Shown piece by piece: positions 44,002-52,916 of a stretch of 64,000 bases of DNA. The notes beneath the pieces were generated by a model. That model was not told the DNA's origin. It saw only the letters and a list, made by a program, of their open reading frames with translations, and did not search any database. A program made the translations under genes and the position numbers. How positions within the stretch are numbered: position 1 is the stretch's first letter; each line of letters opens with the position of its first letter. Source of the stretch: Eutrophocola salsuginis (GTDB lineage: Bacteria; Pseudomonadota; Gammaproteobacteria; Pseudomonadales; Pseudohongiellaceae); NCBI GenBank assembly GCA_038147195.1, contig JAYQTB010000004.1:2356001-2420000 (forward strand). The letters run 5' to 3'.

Positions 44002-44748
44002 ATGGTCAACGAAAACCAATTGGTTCCCTATGAAGTTACTGAGCTGCCTGAAAAACGCGGCCCCTGGCTCGTGTTCGCGCCGCATGCGGATGATGAGAGC
44101 TTCGGTATGGGCGGCACCATCGCCAAGGCCGTGCAAGCAGGTATCACGGTACATCTTGTGGTGCTGACCGATGGAGCGCTGGGCGGTAAAGTGAAGACCT
44201 TGTTGAAATCCGTAAAGCGGAGGCCAGCAACGCGGCGTCACTTTGGGCATACAAACGCCAGTATTCCTCGGTTTTCCCGACAGGGGTTTGCGGCTTGATA
44301 AAAAAACGGTGCAGCGGGTTCATGAGGAAATAGACCGGATAGGGCCTGCGGCAGTATTCTTTCCCGGATGTTTTGAACTGCATCCGGATCATCGCACAAC
44401 AGCCCTGGTAGTTTGGCAGGCGCTCAGGATGTGCCCTCATAAAAGCAAATTGTACCGGTTAGTTATGAGGTGCTTATGCAAAGCCCCGCAAATACCCTAG
44501 TGGATGTAAGTCCTTTTATAGCGCAAAAAAATGCGGCAATGTCAGTTTACGAAAGTCAGCTGTCCGAAAATCGGTATATCGACATTGCAATGTCGTTGAA
44601 CAAGCTGCGCTCCCTCACACTTTGTGGAGATATTTCCCACGCTGAAGCCTTTTATCGCTTCAGTCCCGGCGATCTTGAAACTGAATATGAGCAAGTGGTA
44701 TTGGGTAAACTAAAAGCCTATTTCTCAAACAAAAGTAGGTCACTTTAG
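44002..44748 (+). pseudogene. PIG-L/LmbE-family deacetylase, at least three frameshifts
   Basis: The N-terminal frame has the zinc motif APHADDESFGMGGTI and TDGALGG. Another frame continues DLVEIRKAEASNAASL, a third LGIQTPVFLGFPDRGLRL and the second zinc motif HPDHRTTA, and a fourth segment runs SYEVLMQSPANTLVDVSPF to a stop at 44748. These are in the order expected for N-acetylglucosaminyl-PI or bacillithiol-type deacetylases and for glycan deacetylases in O-antigen clusters. Number and spread of lesions indicate true decay. Confidence 0.78.
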
Positions 44749-45119
44749 GGCAGTCTGATAGGCGCCGTTTCTTGGGTCATAAAACTGCCAAAAATGATTC
44801 AGAAAAATACTGAAAGATCGGCAAAAACCCAAGAAAATTTAAGAAAGTTATACCACCAAAATTGTGAAAATTTCCCAATATTAGGAACAACCTTAAGTTT
44901 CTCCTTACAAATGACTGTTTTTTCATAAATTTATGTTGCAATTTGTGAAAATATGAAAAATGATCGTGAACATGTCAAAGGAGCACGTTGAATCAAGTTG
45001 ACATGGTGCGTGCGACTAGGCAAAATTCGCCATTGTAGGCCTATTACAGAAGCTATTAACGGGGGTTTTCCCCAAACTTTTAACCAGAAATTGGGGTGAA
45101 AGCCCTGTTAATTTTGCGA
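44749..45119 (+). other. Non-coding AT-rich stretch with a promoter-like element
   Basis: About 370 bases with no supportable gene, richer in A+T than the flanks. TTGACA at 44998-45003 is followed after 17 bases by CAAAAT at 45021-45026, a passable sigma-70 promoter that would drive the surface-protein remnant. A small GGGG-TTTT-CCCC hairpin lies at about 45061-45074. No known regulatory RNA was recognised. Confidence 0.35.
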
Positions 45120-47793
45120 GCGGCTGCTGGTGTCCGATAACTGACCGCAGATACTAACAAATGTATGGACCGCGTAAAGTGTCGGCTGCTAACGCGGCAG
45201 GTGATACCTTAACTATCAGCGTAAATGTAAAGGTTGGTGCCGCTGTGGTAGCTAAGCCACCGCCTACCAGGCCAATGTGATTTTAATACATCTGTAAATC
45301 CCATCAATCTGGTAAAGGTCGTTAAGGATTTTGCTGAGCCTGTATACCATAAATTCACGCCGGTGATCACAGCACAAAATAGCGTTGTAAATACTTCGCC
45401 AACTACGTCTTTCATTGTGACAGTGCCGAAGGGTACTAGTCGTACAACAATGACGGGGATTGACAGTCGGAAGTAAGTTGATTTACTCAAAGCCGGACAG
45501 TAACAAGCTCAACTATAACCGCAACACAGTTGACGCCAGCCAAGCAAAACCGTCAGATTAACCCCCAGCGCAATGTCGCAAACAGCGGATAACTCTGAGT
45601 TAAAATTTCTCACATTTACGGCAGTATCTGGCACCACAACTAAATTCACAGTACCAGATGACACACAGGTTTCATTAACAGTGGGTCCTGATACAGACAC
45701 CAATTACCACAGTAACTGGTCTTCAAGGCCACTTGCTGGTGCTGTCAGTGGCAAAGTTAACTATATTGATATTAGAAAGAACGGGTCCAGCGCCGCTCTG
45801 GCAACTGGGGCGAAAATGAAGGATATTGTAGTTGGAAGCAAAGCTGAGCAAACACTTCCGTCTATATCTATTACGGAAAACTTTGATAGGGACTTTGCAG
45901 TTGCGCAGTACTTCCAGACCATCACAATCACACCGGGAACAGGCCTTAAGTTTGAGACTGCCACTCTTTCAATAACAGGTACTGGCTGGGCAGCTGTTAA
46001 TGCTGCTGCGACTGCGACTATCTCTACTAAAGGGGTGATGACAGTCGACATATCCAATGCCGCTGGTGGTTCACTTACCATGACTATTGGTCAGATCAAG
46101 GCAACAGCAGCGCATTAGGTACCTTGTCTATGACCGTTGGCAAGCCTGGCACAGACACGCCAACCGCACCTAAGCGATACATTAATGTTGCTACAGGCGT
46201 ATCAGTAGGTACCGTTTCTGCCGGATTGAAAACAGGCACCACAGTTGCAACAACAGGGGCCCTTGGAACTGGTCATCAGTAATTGTGATTGAAGAGTCCA
46301 CATACGGCTCGCTTGCCCTCGCTAAAACAGCGACGACAGATTGCGTATATATCTGTCACATCCAGCAGTAATTCAAACGATTTAGTAGTGTCGGTATTGC
46401 GGCAGGATCAGGTCCCAGCGTACCCAGCGCACGCTCCGACATTTGGTAGCGGAACTTGTCAGGCAGAAACAAGTGGGATCAAACATTTAGGTTCTACTGT
46501 TACCGCTGAGTCTAGAGGGAGCAACCTCTGGCTGGCACTGTAACGTTACAGACTGCAGCCTGGTCTGATGTAAATTCTGCAGCAGTTGGCAGCGACATTG
46601 TATTGACCGTCGATGGTAACGCTGGTGTAGCCGGTTGAGTTTGCGGGTCTGAGATAGGTCTTACTACCAAGGTGACAGTTGGACAAATTCCAGATATTAA
46701 GCCTGGATCTCTGACGCATCTTAGCCTTGCACCAGTAACAATAACTGGCCAGTTCGCCAACGCTGTGACGACTACTGCTGGCGCTACGTTTAGGCTTACT
46801 TGCACCGGCAGGTGTTGCGTTCCAAGACGCAGCGCAACCCAGGCAAGTACTTCTATTGGTACAGCAACCATATCGTCGACGTTCCGTCCAAACGATACCC
46901 TATCAATGCAGATCTCTAAGACTGCGACTATTACCTTTACACCTAAGGCAATATTTAGTCAGCGATGAGCCAATGCAGGATTGGTATCATTCGAGCATCG
47001 TTGATGGTGATATTAATGGTAAGAACTTAACTCAATATATCTCCAGCGACGGTGGAACCTAGCTTATGTAGATGGAACTCTGAAAAGCTCGCTGCAGGTA
47101 AAGACGGAGCTGTAAAATGTTGGGTTTCAGCAAGCAATACAGTTGAGGGCGGTCTTAGCGCACCTTACACTGTGGCTTCAAGGCTACTTCGATAGCAACC
47201 GCCAACTATATCTGTAGCACTGTGACTGTTGAAGGTGTTTCAGCAGCTGGTGTCGCCATTACCGTAACAGACGCATTGGGTGCTACTGATACCTACGATG
47301 TGACTGTATCGGCTGGAGCTGCTGAACCTGCTCAGGTAAAGCCACTAAGGCTTCTGATGGAAGCACTTCTGCAGCAACCTTCACTGGCGGCGCAACCATC
47401 GATGGTGGTACCACCTACACTGATGCAATCACAACGGCTGACGATGTGATCATCAATGCAACCATCAACGTTGACCCAGAAGATGTTGGCGAAGCGGGTG
47501 GTTTACATGCGGTGGTTCTGTCTCCCGCCGGGTTCCTGATGCTTGAGTCTGACGGCTCATGGGTACCTTGGGATGGTGTGATTGCTCACGTAGCTACCTA
47601 CCTTGAGGTAGATGCATTGGCGGCTACTTATAGCTGCCTCTCTATACCTCTGTACAACGGCACCCTGCCAGCAGGCAAGTGGAGATTCGCAGTAATCTAC
47701 TCCACTATAAAGAAAGGCAAGGTAGAGAAGCTGGTATACACTACTAAGGCTGCCGTAGTTTTTGATTACTTAAGATTTGAATTGTCAGAGTAA
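45120..47793 (+). pseudogene. Large repetitive surface or secreted protein, heavily decayed
   Basis: Segments in all three frames are low in charge and rich in Thr, Ala, Val and Gly, as in beta-sandwich adhesin repeats: SAANAAGDTLTISVNVKVGAA, LKFETATLSITGTGW, VTVGQIPDIKPGSLTHLSLAPVTITG, TVEGVSAAGVAITVTDALGATDTYDVTVSAGA. Many stops and shifts separate them. The 3' end (47340-47793) reads FTGGATIDGGTTYTD, then VIINATINVDPEDVGEAG to a final FELSE. That terminal domain resembles the C-terminus of the metalloprotease at 52.9 kb. The longest intact piece is 45573-46118. Function unknown; a secretion substrate or surface adhesin is inference. Confidence 0.7.
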
Positions 47794-47818
47794 ATAAATC
47801 AGAAAGTAGTACAAAAAA

Positions 47819-47843
47819 CGGCACCCTCGTGTGCCGTTTTTTT
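47819..47843 (+). terminator. Intrinsic terminator after the surface-protein remnant
   Basis: CGGCAC (47819-47824) pairs with GTGCCG (47831-47836) across a 6-base loop, followed by seven T residues. A run of A residues precedes the stem, so it could act in both directions. Confidence 0.8.
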
Positions 47844-47899
47844 ATGACAAATAGAAAAAAAAATTGTCTATTTTCCAATTACGAAAAATAGCAAAAAAG

Positions 47900-48672
47900 A
47901 TGAGTACTCAGAAAAAATTAGCATTTGGCTCAATATTATTTCTATCAAATATTGTGATCTGTTGTGCTCAAGAATTTAATTTATTTCAAGATATCGAGGA
48001 GCAAACAGAATCACGTTCTCCAGCACGAACAGCTGGACAAAATGACCCGGCGGGTCAAATTCATTTCACTCTGAGGGGCACTAGTCGTTTTGGTAATAAA
48101 TATATCGTTAGGCTGGATGATGGAAATGAAAAAAAAGCTACGGAAGAGATCAATTTGAATGGAGTGAAGTCAGTATTTATAAATCCTTTCAGCGAAAGGA
48201 TACAATGGATATTCTCTTGTTGATGTTAATTCGCGACTGAAAGTTACATTAATGTATTCCAGAAAATATAGGATGTAGAGATAACCTTTCAAAGGGTAAA
48301 GTGTAACGGTTCCTAAATGATTTAAAGTATGGCTTATAGTGAGCCAAATTAAAAACTGAAAAAATAGATGTCGCTCCTTTAGAATCGGATATCGATTTTA
48401 TATCGATGAATCAGCTCAAAATTCAGATAGGAACTGATAATGGAAGATTCTTTCTTAATCCCTTTGGCGGACAATTCAAAAGAAATGTTTTCCTCAATTA
48501 AAATCAGAAGAGGAAGCGAGACGAGAAGAAAATATTGCGAAGGAGGGCCAAAATGTTTCGTGATTTTGAGGTTGTAGAATTTTGATGACGACATTCCTGA
48601 AGGTATGCAGCGCGCTAAGAACTCCTTTTGGATCTGATGATTTTGGTAATGATCTTTGGGCTAAAAATTAAT
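47900..48672 (+). pseudogene. Exported hypothetical protein, decayed
   Basis: ATG 47900 starts a signal peptide (MSTQKKLAFGSILFLSNIVICCAQ) followed by a Thr/Arg/Gln-rich linker and FTLRGTSRFGNKYIVRLDDG. After 48190 the frame breaks; pieces in other frames read GYSLVDVNSRL, ENIGCRDNLSKG, SEEEARREENIAKEG and finally RTPFGSDDFGNDLWAKN to a stop at 48672. The pieces are in a plausible order for one protein of about 255 residues. I do not recognise a functional family. The region is markedly AT-rich compared with the operons on either side. Confidence 0.5.
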
Positions 48673-48689
48673 AAAATAAATAAATTTGC

Positions 48690-49455
48690 ATTTAGTTATA
48701 TTTCTGTAGATTACATTTGCTCTGATATATTTCTGTTAGAAAAGCTCTGAAGTCTATTATTCATGCTATCCAAAGCTGGATTTGCCACGAGAATTTTTGG
48801 TTGATGAGATATGCTTTGTTTATAGATAATAGTACAAATTAAATTTAGCTGAAAAAACTATAGGTTAAGAATTGCAAGAAAAGATACCAAATATAGTAAA
48901 TCAAATAAATTCCACCAATATTGGGTATGGTGCTGCTCATAATATAGCTATAAGATTTAAGAGCAAATCTAAATACCATTTATTCTTAATCCCGACATCA
49001 TCCTAGAATCCAAGATAATTATGAGAATAGCAAAAATCATAGATGGTTTCTAAATTAAATCCATAAGTTGCTGCAATTTCACCATTTGCTGCTGCGAGTA
49101 AAAAATGTCGAAAAATTATATTTAACAAAAAAATACCCATCTATTTTCGATCTTTTGCAAGTTGGTTCTTCAATACCATTCATCAGAAAGAGATTTGAAA
49201 AGAGAATGTTTGATTATTTTGTTTAGAAAATCGAGAAATAACTAATGGTAATTCGATTCATAATGTCTCAATAAAAAAGAGTGATCATGTTATGAAATCA
49301 GTAATCTGGAATAATGTCGTCAATTGGGATTTACTAGTTAAAGCCGGTTTAATTTAATAGGTTTGAGATTCCCTTTTTGTACTTTGAAGATTATGCTTTA
49401 TCACGACCTAAAGACGTTATTTGTTCTTTCGAGAACATACACTTCGGCTATTAAG
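48690..49455 (+). pseudogene. Family 2 glycosyltransferase (rhamnosyltransferase-like), decayed
   Basis: Reading across frames gives KALKSIIHAIQ, YALFIDNSTN, ELQEKIPNIVNQINSTNIGYGAAHNIAI, YHLFLNPDI (needs one added A), VNWDLLVKAGL and EIPFLYFEDYALS, then ENIHFGY. These correspond in order to GT2 landmarks: the D-N-S-T strand, the N-x-G-x-G-x-A-x-N segment, the LNPD metal site, and the FLYFED motif with the following VxIxH. The DNA is about 30-35% GC. Located just before the rml genes, it was probably a rhamnosyltransferase; that specificity is inference. Confidence 0.65.
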
Positions 49456-49752
49456 GTTTTCCTGAACAATTCGTTCACTGACGTTAACAAAACCTACCTT
49501 GAACTTGGGCAGTTAAATGTAGAAATGCTCAGTCGTGGGACAGCCTGGTTAGATACAGGCACTTTCAACTCCTTACTTGATGCCGCTAATTATATTCGTG
49601 TGCTTGAAGAACGGCAGGGGTTAAAAATCGCATGCATCGAAGAAATTGCCTATCAACGAGGTTACATTAATGCAGAGCAGGTACATAGTTTGGCAGTGCC
49701 GCTCGCCAAAAGTGGTTATGGGGAATATCTTTTCCGAATGTTTAAACAGTAA
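49456..49752 (+). pseudogene. rmlA: 3' fragment of glucose-1-phosphate thymidylyltransferase
   Basis: The last 99 codons of RmlA survive: FTDVNKTYLELGQLNVEMLSRGTAWLDTGTF, then LLDAANYIRVLEERQGLKIACIEEIAYQRGYI to FRMFKQ. The first two thirds, with the nucleotide-binding GGSGTRLxPxT motif and the catalytic residues, are missing and replaced by the end of the glycosyltransferase remnant, so a deletion joined the two. No activity is expected. rmlC follows 6 bases later. dTDP-glucose must come from an rmlA elsewhere if the pathway works. Confidence 0.85.
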
Positions 49753-49758
49753 ATCTCA

Positions 49759-50304
49759 ATGAAAAAATACTGCACTGAAATACCTGATGTATTCATTATC
49801 GAACCTGTTGTTCATGGAGATCATCGTGGATTTTTTTTGGAAACCTGGAGAAATGAATGGTTCACCGGTATTGCGGGGGCAGGAGAATTTGTCCAAGATA
49901 ATCATAGCAAGTCCATAAGGGGAACTCTAAGGGGCCTGCATTATCAAATAAGGAATACTCAGGGTAAATATATACGCGTGATCATAGGTAAAATTTACGA
50001 TGTGGTCGTAGACATGCGCGCATCTTCCCGAACTTTTGGTAAATGGATCGGGGTAATTCTCTCCGCTGAAAACAAGAAATCCCTGTGGGCACCACCTGGT
50101 TTCGCCCACGGGTTTTACGTCATGTCAGAAGAGGCGGAAATTACCTACAAATGCACCAATTACTATTCTGCAGAGGATGAAAGAATTTTGATCTGGAACG
50201 ATCCGCATATCGGGATTACCTGGCCTCTGATTCAAGATAAAGTTATCCTTTCTGAAAAGGATAGGGCTGGTAGAAACCTGATCGACTGCGAAACCTTTGC
50301 CTGA
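49759..50304 (+). CDS. rmlC: dTDP-4-dehydrorhamnose 3,5-epimerase
   Basis: A cupin-fold epimerase acting on dTDP-4-keto-6-deoxyglucose. The 181-residue sequence has DHRGFFLETWR, SIRGTLRGLHYQIRNTQGKYIRVIIGKIYDVVVDMR with the catalytic His, and APPGFAHGFYVMSEEAEITYKCTNYY with the catalytic Tyr region. The frame and motifs are intact, unlike rmlA. rmlD starts one base after its stop. Confidence 0.94.
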   Translation: MKKYCTEIPDVFIIEPVVHGDHRGFFLETWRNEWFTGIAGAGEFVQDNHSKSIRGTLRGLHYQIRNTQGKYIRVIIGKIYDVVVDMRASSRTFGKWIGVILSAENKKSLWAPPGFAHGFYVMSEEAEITYKCTNYYSAEDERILIWNDPHIGITWPLIQDKVILSEKDRAGRNLIDCETFA

Positions 50305-50305
50305 C

Positions 50306-51181
50306 ATGAAATCCGTTCTTTTGTTAGGTGCAACTGGTCAGCTTGGTAGACTTTTGCAAGCGCATGTTCCCGACAACATTAGGATAATAGGAAAAACACA
50401 CCAGGAATTGGATATCACTGATAGCAGCTCCCTTAATAAAGTAATATATGAGATTAAACCAGATATCGTTATTAACTGTGCGGCTTATACCTCCGTGGAC
50501 CAAGCTGAGTCGGAGCCGAGAGCGGCTCTTAGTGTAAATGCTGAAGCCCCCCGAAACTTGGCTGTCATGCTTGATCCAACAACTAGATTAATACACCTAT
50601 CCACTGACTTCGTCTTCAGTAAACATTCTGCAAACCCTTACAAGCCAAGTGACAAGCCGAACCCGATATCGATCTATGGTATAAGTAAACTGGCTGGAGA
50701 AAAAGCCATCCTAAGTCAGCGTGAAAAAAACAGCATTATTCTACGCGTGTCGTGGTTATATTCAGCCACTGGTAGTAATTTTTTAAATACTATGCTGTGC
50801 TTGATGCGTGAAGGCCGGGATCTGAATGTAATCGGGGATAATTTTGGAACGCCTACATCAGCACATCGCTTGGCGAATATTATCTGGAAGCTTGCCTTGT
50901 CAGAAACTGACAGCGGAATTTACCATTGGTCCGACCAGGGAGTTATATCGTGGTATGACTTCGCTGTTGAAATCCTGCAACAAGCCTTGCAAACGGGCAT
51001 TCTTAAACAACCTGTGAAAATCAACAAGGTCACTTCAGAAACTTTTACTACAAAGGCAAAAAGACCGTCGTACTCTGCCCTGGACAGTAGTAAAACTGAA
51101 TCTGTGCTGGGTATAAAAACCTCTCCATGGAAGGAAGAATTGCACAAGGTTCTTGTATTGATGAATAAGGCAGAAGTCTGA
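50306..51181 (+). CDS. rmlD: dTDP-4-dehydrorhamnose reductase
   Basis: An NADPH-dependent SDR enzyme for the last step of dTDP-L-rhamnose synthesis. It has the Rossmann motif LLLGATGQLGRLL near residue 5, CAAYTSVDQAESE, STDFVFSKH and the catalytic YGISKLAGEKA. The start was set at ATG 50306 (MKSVLLLGATG), 291 residues; a TTG three codons earlier overlaps rmlC. Three bases separate it from rmlB. Confidence 0.93.
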   Translation: MKSVLLLGATGQLGRLLQAHVPDNIRIIGKTHQELDITDSSSLNKVIYEIKPDIVINCAAYTSVDQAESEPRAALSVNAEAPRNLAVMLDPTTRLIHLSTDFVFSKHSANPYKPSDKPNPISIYGISKLAGEKAILSQREKNSIILRVSWLYSATGSNFLNTMLCLMREGRDLNVIGDNFGTPTSAHRLANIIWKLALSETDSGIYHWSDQGVISWYDFAVEILQQALQTGILKQPVKINKVTSETFTTKAKRPSYSALDSSKTESVLGIKTSPWKEELHKVLVLMNKAEV

Positions 51182-51184
51182 TAA

Positions 51185-52261
51185 ATGAAAAATCTCCTAA
51201 TCACCGGGGGTGCCGGTTTCATCGGCGCGAATTTTATCCATCATCTTAGGACGACCAAACCCAAAATTAATATAGTAATTCTGGATGTATTGACCTATGC
51301 GGGTAACCTACACAATCTCGATGACCTGGGAAAGAGTAATGCACTACAGTTTGTCCAGGGTAATATCTGCGACCAGGCTCTGGTCGAGAAACTCCTGGCA
51401 GATCACGATATAGATACGATTGTCCACTTTGCGGCAGAAAGTCATGTCGACCGCTCTATCACGGGCCCGGATGCATTCATTGAGTCCAACATTGTAGGTA
51501 CACACAGCCTTTTAAAGGCGGCTCGAAAGGTCTGGGATAGCCAGGGTAGTTTTTCCGGAAAACGTTTTCATCATGTGTCGACCGATGAGGTTTATGGTAG
51601 CCTGGGACCGACTGAGCCAGCTTTCACGGAAACTACATCTTACGCACCCAATTCACCCTATGCCGCTAGCAAAGCCAGTTCTGATCACCTGGTCAGGGCG
51701 TACCATCATACGTACGGGCTTCCGGTCACAACCAGCAATTGTTCAAATAACTACGGCCCTTACCAGTTCCCTGAAAAACTGCTACCCCTGTGCCTGCTGA
51801 ATATACTTTTCGGTAAGCCGCTGCCCATTTATGGAGACGGCAGCCAGATACGTGACTGGCTGCATGTTGACGATCATAGCCGCGGTATCTGCCTGGTCAT
51901 CAATGACGGCAAACCCGGGCAAACTTATAATATTGGTGGTAACAATGAATGGACAAATATCGATACAGTAAAACTATTATGTGATATTGTCGATCAGTTA
52001 TTTGCCGAGCAACCTGGGCTAGGCAGGCGCTTCCCGAACAGCCCTCCCAGTCAGGGAGCGTTAAGCGAAAGCCTGATAAATTTTGTTACTGACCGCCCGG
52101 GACATGATGTACGATATGCCATCGATGCCTCAAGAATATCAAACGAGCTGGGTTACAATCCTGAAATAGAATTCCGGACAGGTCTGAAAGCCACGGTCAG
52201 CTGGTACCTAGAGAATGAAATTTGGTGGCGTGCAGTCCTGGATGGCAGCTACCGATCCTGA
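51185..52261 (+). CDS. rmlB: dTDP-glucose 4,6-dehydratase
   Basis: An extended SDR that dehydrates dTDP-glucose. Motifs: NLLITGGAGFIGANF at the N-terminus, HFAAESHVDRSITGP, STDEVYGSLG with the catalytic Asp-Glu, YAASKASSDHLVRAY with the catalytic Tyr and Lys, and SNNYGPYQFPEKLLPL. 358 residues, intact. Last gene of the rml group. Confidence 0.95.
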   Translation: MKNLLITGGAGFIGANFIHHLRTTKPKINIVILDVLTYAGNLHNLDDLGKSNALQFVQGNICDQALVEKLLADHDIDTIVHFAAESHVDRSITGPDAFIESNIVGTHSLLKAARKVWDSQGSFSGKRFHHVSTDEVYGSLGPTEPAFTETTSYAPNSPYAASKASSDHLVRAYHHTYGLPVTTSNCSNNYGPYQFPEKLLPLCLLNILFGKPLPIYGDGSQIRDWLHVDDHSRGICLVINDGKPGQTYNIGGNNEWTNIDTVKLLCDIVDQLFAEQPGLGRRFPNSPPSQGALSESLINFVTDRPGHDVRYAIDASRISNELGYNPEIEFRTGLKATVSWYLENEIWWRAVLDGSYRS

Positions 52262-52277
52262 AAAAGTATACCGGCTT

Positions 52278-52877
52278 ATGAAAAATGCATTTTCCCTACT
52301 TGTCCTTTTCTTTATGGTGATCCTCTCGGCTATAGCGACAACAATCCAGAAATTTACCTTCGAAGAACTGGTTAACCTGTCTGAATTGATCATCGAAGGA
52401 CAGGTAGAATCAGTATATCCCTATAATAATGGAAAATTTTTATATACCCGTGTTCTCATCAAGGTGAACGATGTCCTAAAAGGCAATTACATTGGCGAAT
52501 TCGTTGAATTGGAATTTCTCGGAGGTCAGGAGGGTGGCAAGGCACTGATAGTTGACGGCCAGGATATTCCCGAAGTGGGTGAACAAGGGTTCTATTTTAT
52601 CGAGGATGCATCCACACAGGCGGTAAATCCACTACTTGGATGGTCACAGGGGCATTTCCGTATTCGATCCGACCTGAAGGGCAACGAGTACCTAGAGACC
52701 GATATCCAGCAGGAACTGGTAGAGCTCAGTGATAACAAAAATGCGGCCTTGGCTTCCAAGCTCAGGAATATGAAATTCCGCCGGGAATTTGTCGATCAAG
52801 CCTATTACAGCCCAGTTACGCCGGATGATCTTAGGGATGCCGTTGCCGCTTTTCTGAAGCATGACAAAAGCCAGTAG
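52278..52877 (+). CDS. Exported protein of unknown function
   Basis: A 199-residue protein beginning MKNAFSLLVLFFMVILSAIATTIQKF, a clear signal peptide. The mature part has a beta-rich pattern (LSELIIEGQVESVYPYNNGKFLYTRVLIKVNDVLKG), resembling domains of periplasmic or secreted proteins that precede metalloproteases. I do not recognise a named family. It lies 39 bases upstream of the matrixin gene on the same strand, so the two are probably co-transcribed and functionally linked. Confidence 0.7.
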   Translation: MKNAFSLLVLFFMVILSAIATTIQKFTFEELVNLSELIIEGQVESVYPYNNGKFLYTRVLIKVNDVLKGNYIGEFVELEFLGGQEGGKALIVDGQDIPEVGEQGFYFIEDASTQAVNPLLGWSQGHFRIRSDLKGNEYLETDIQQELVELSDNKNAALASKLRNMKFRREFVDQAYYSPVTPDDLRDAVAAFLKHDKSQ

Positions 52878-52916
52878 GAGTAAGCAGAGTAGGTAAGTAG
52901 CACACGCAGTATAAAC

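Noticed and set aside
44749..49455. Prophage or insertion-sequence island
   Set aside because: No transposase, integrase, terminal inverted repeats or phage genes could be read; the remains are surface-protein and glycosyltransferase fragments.
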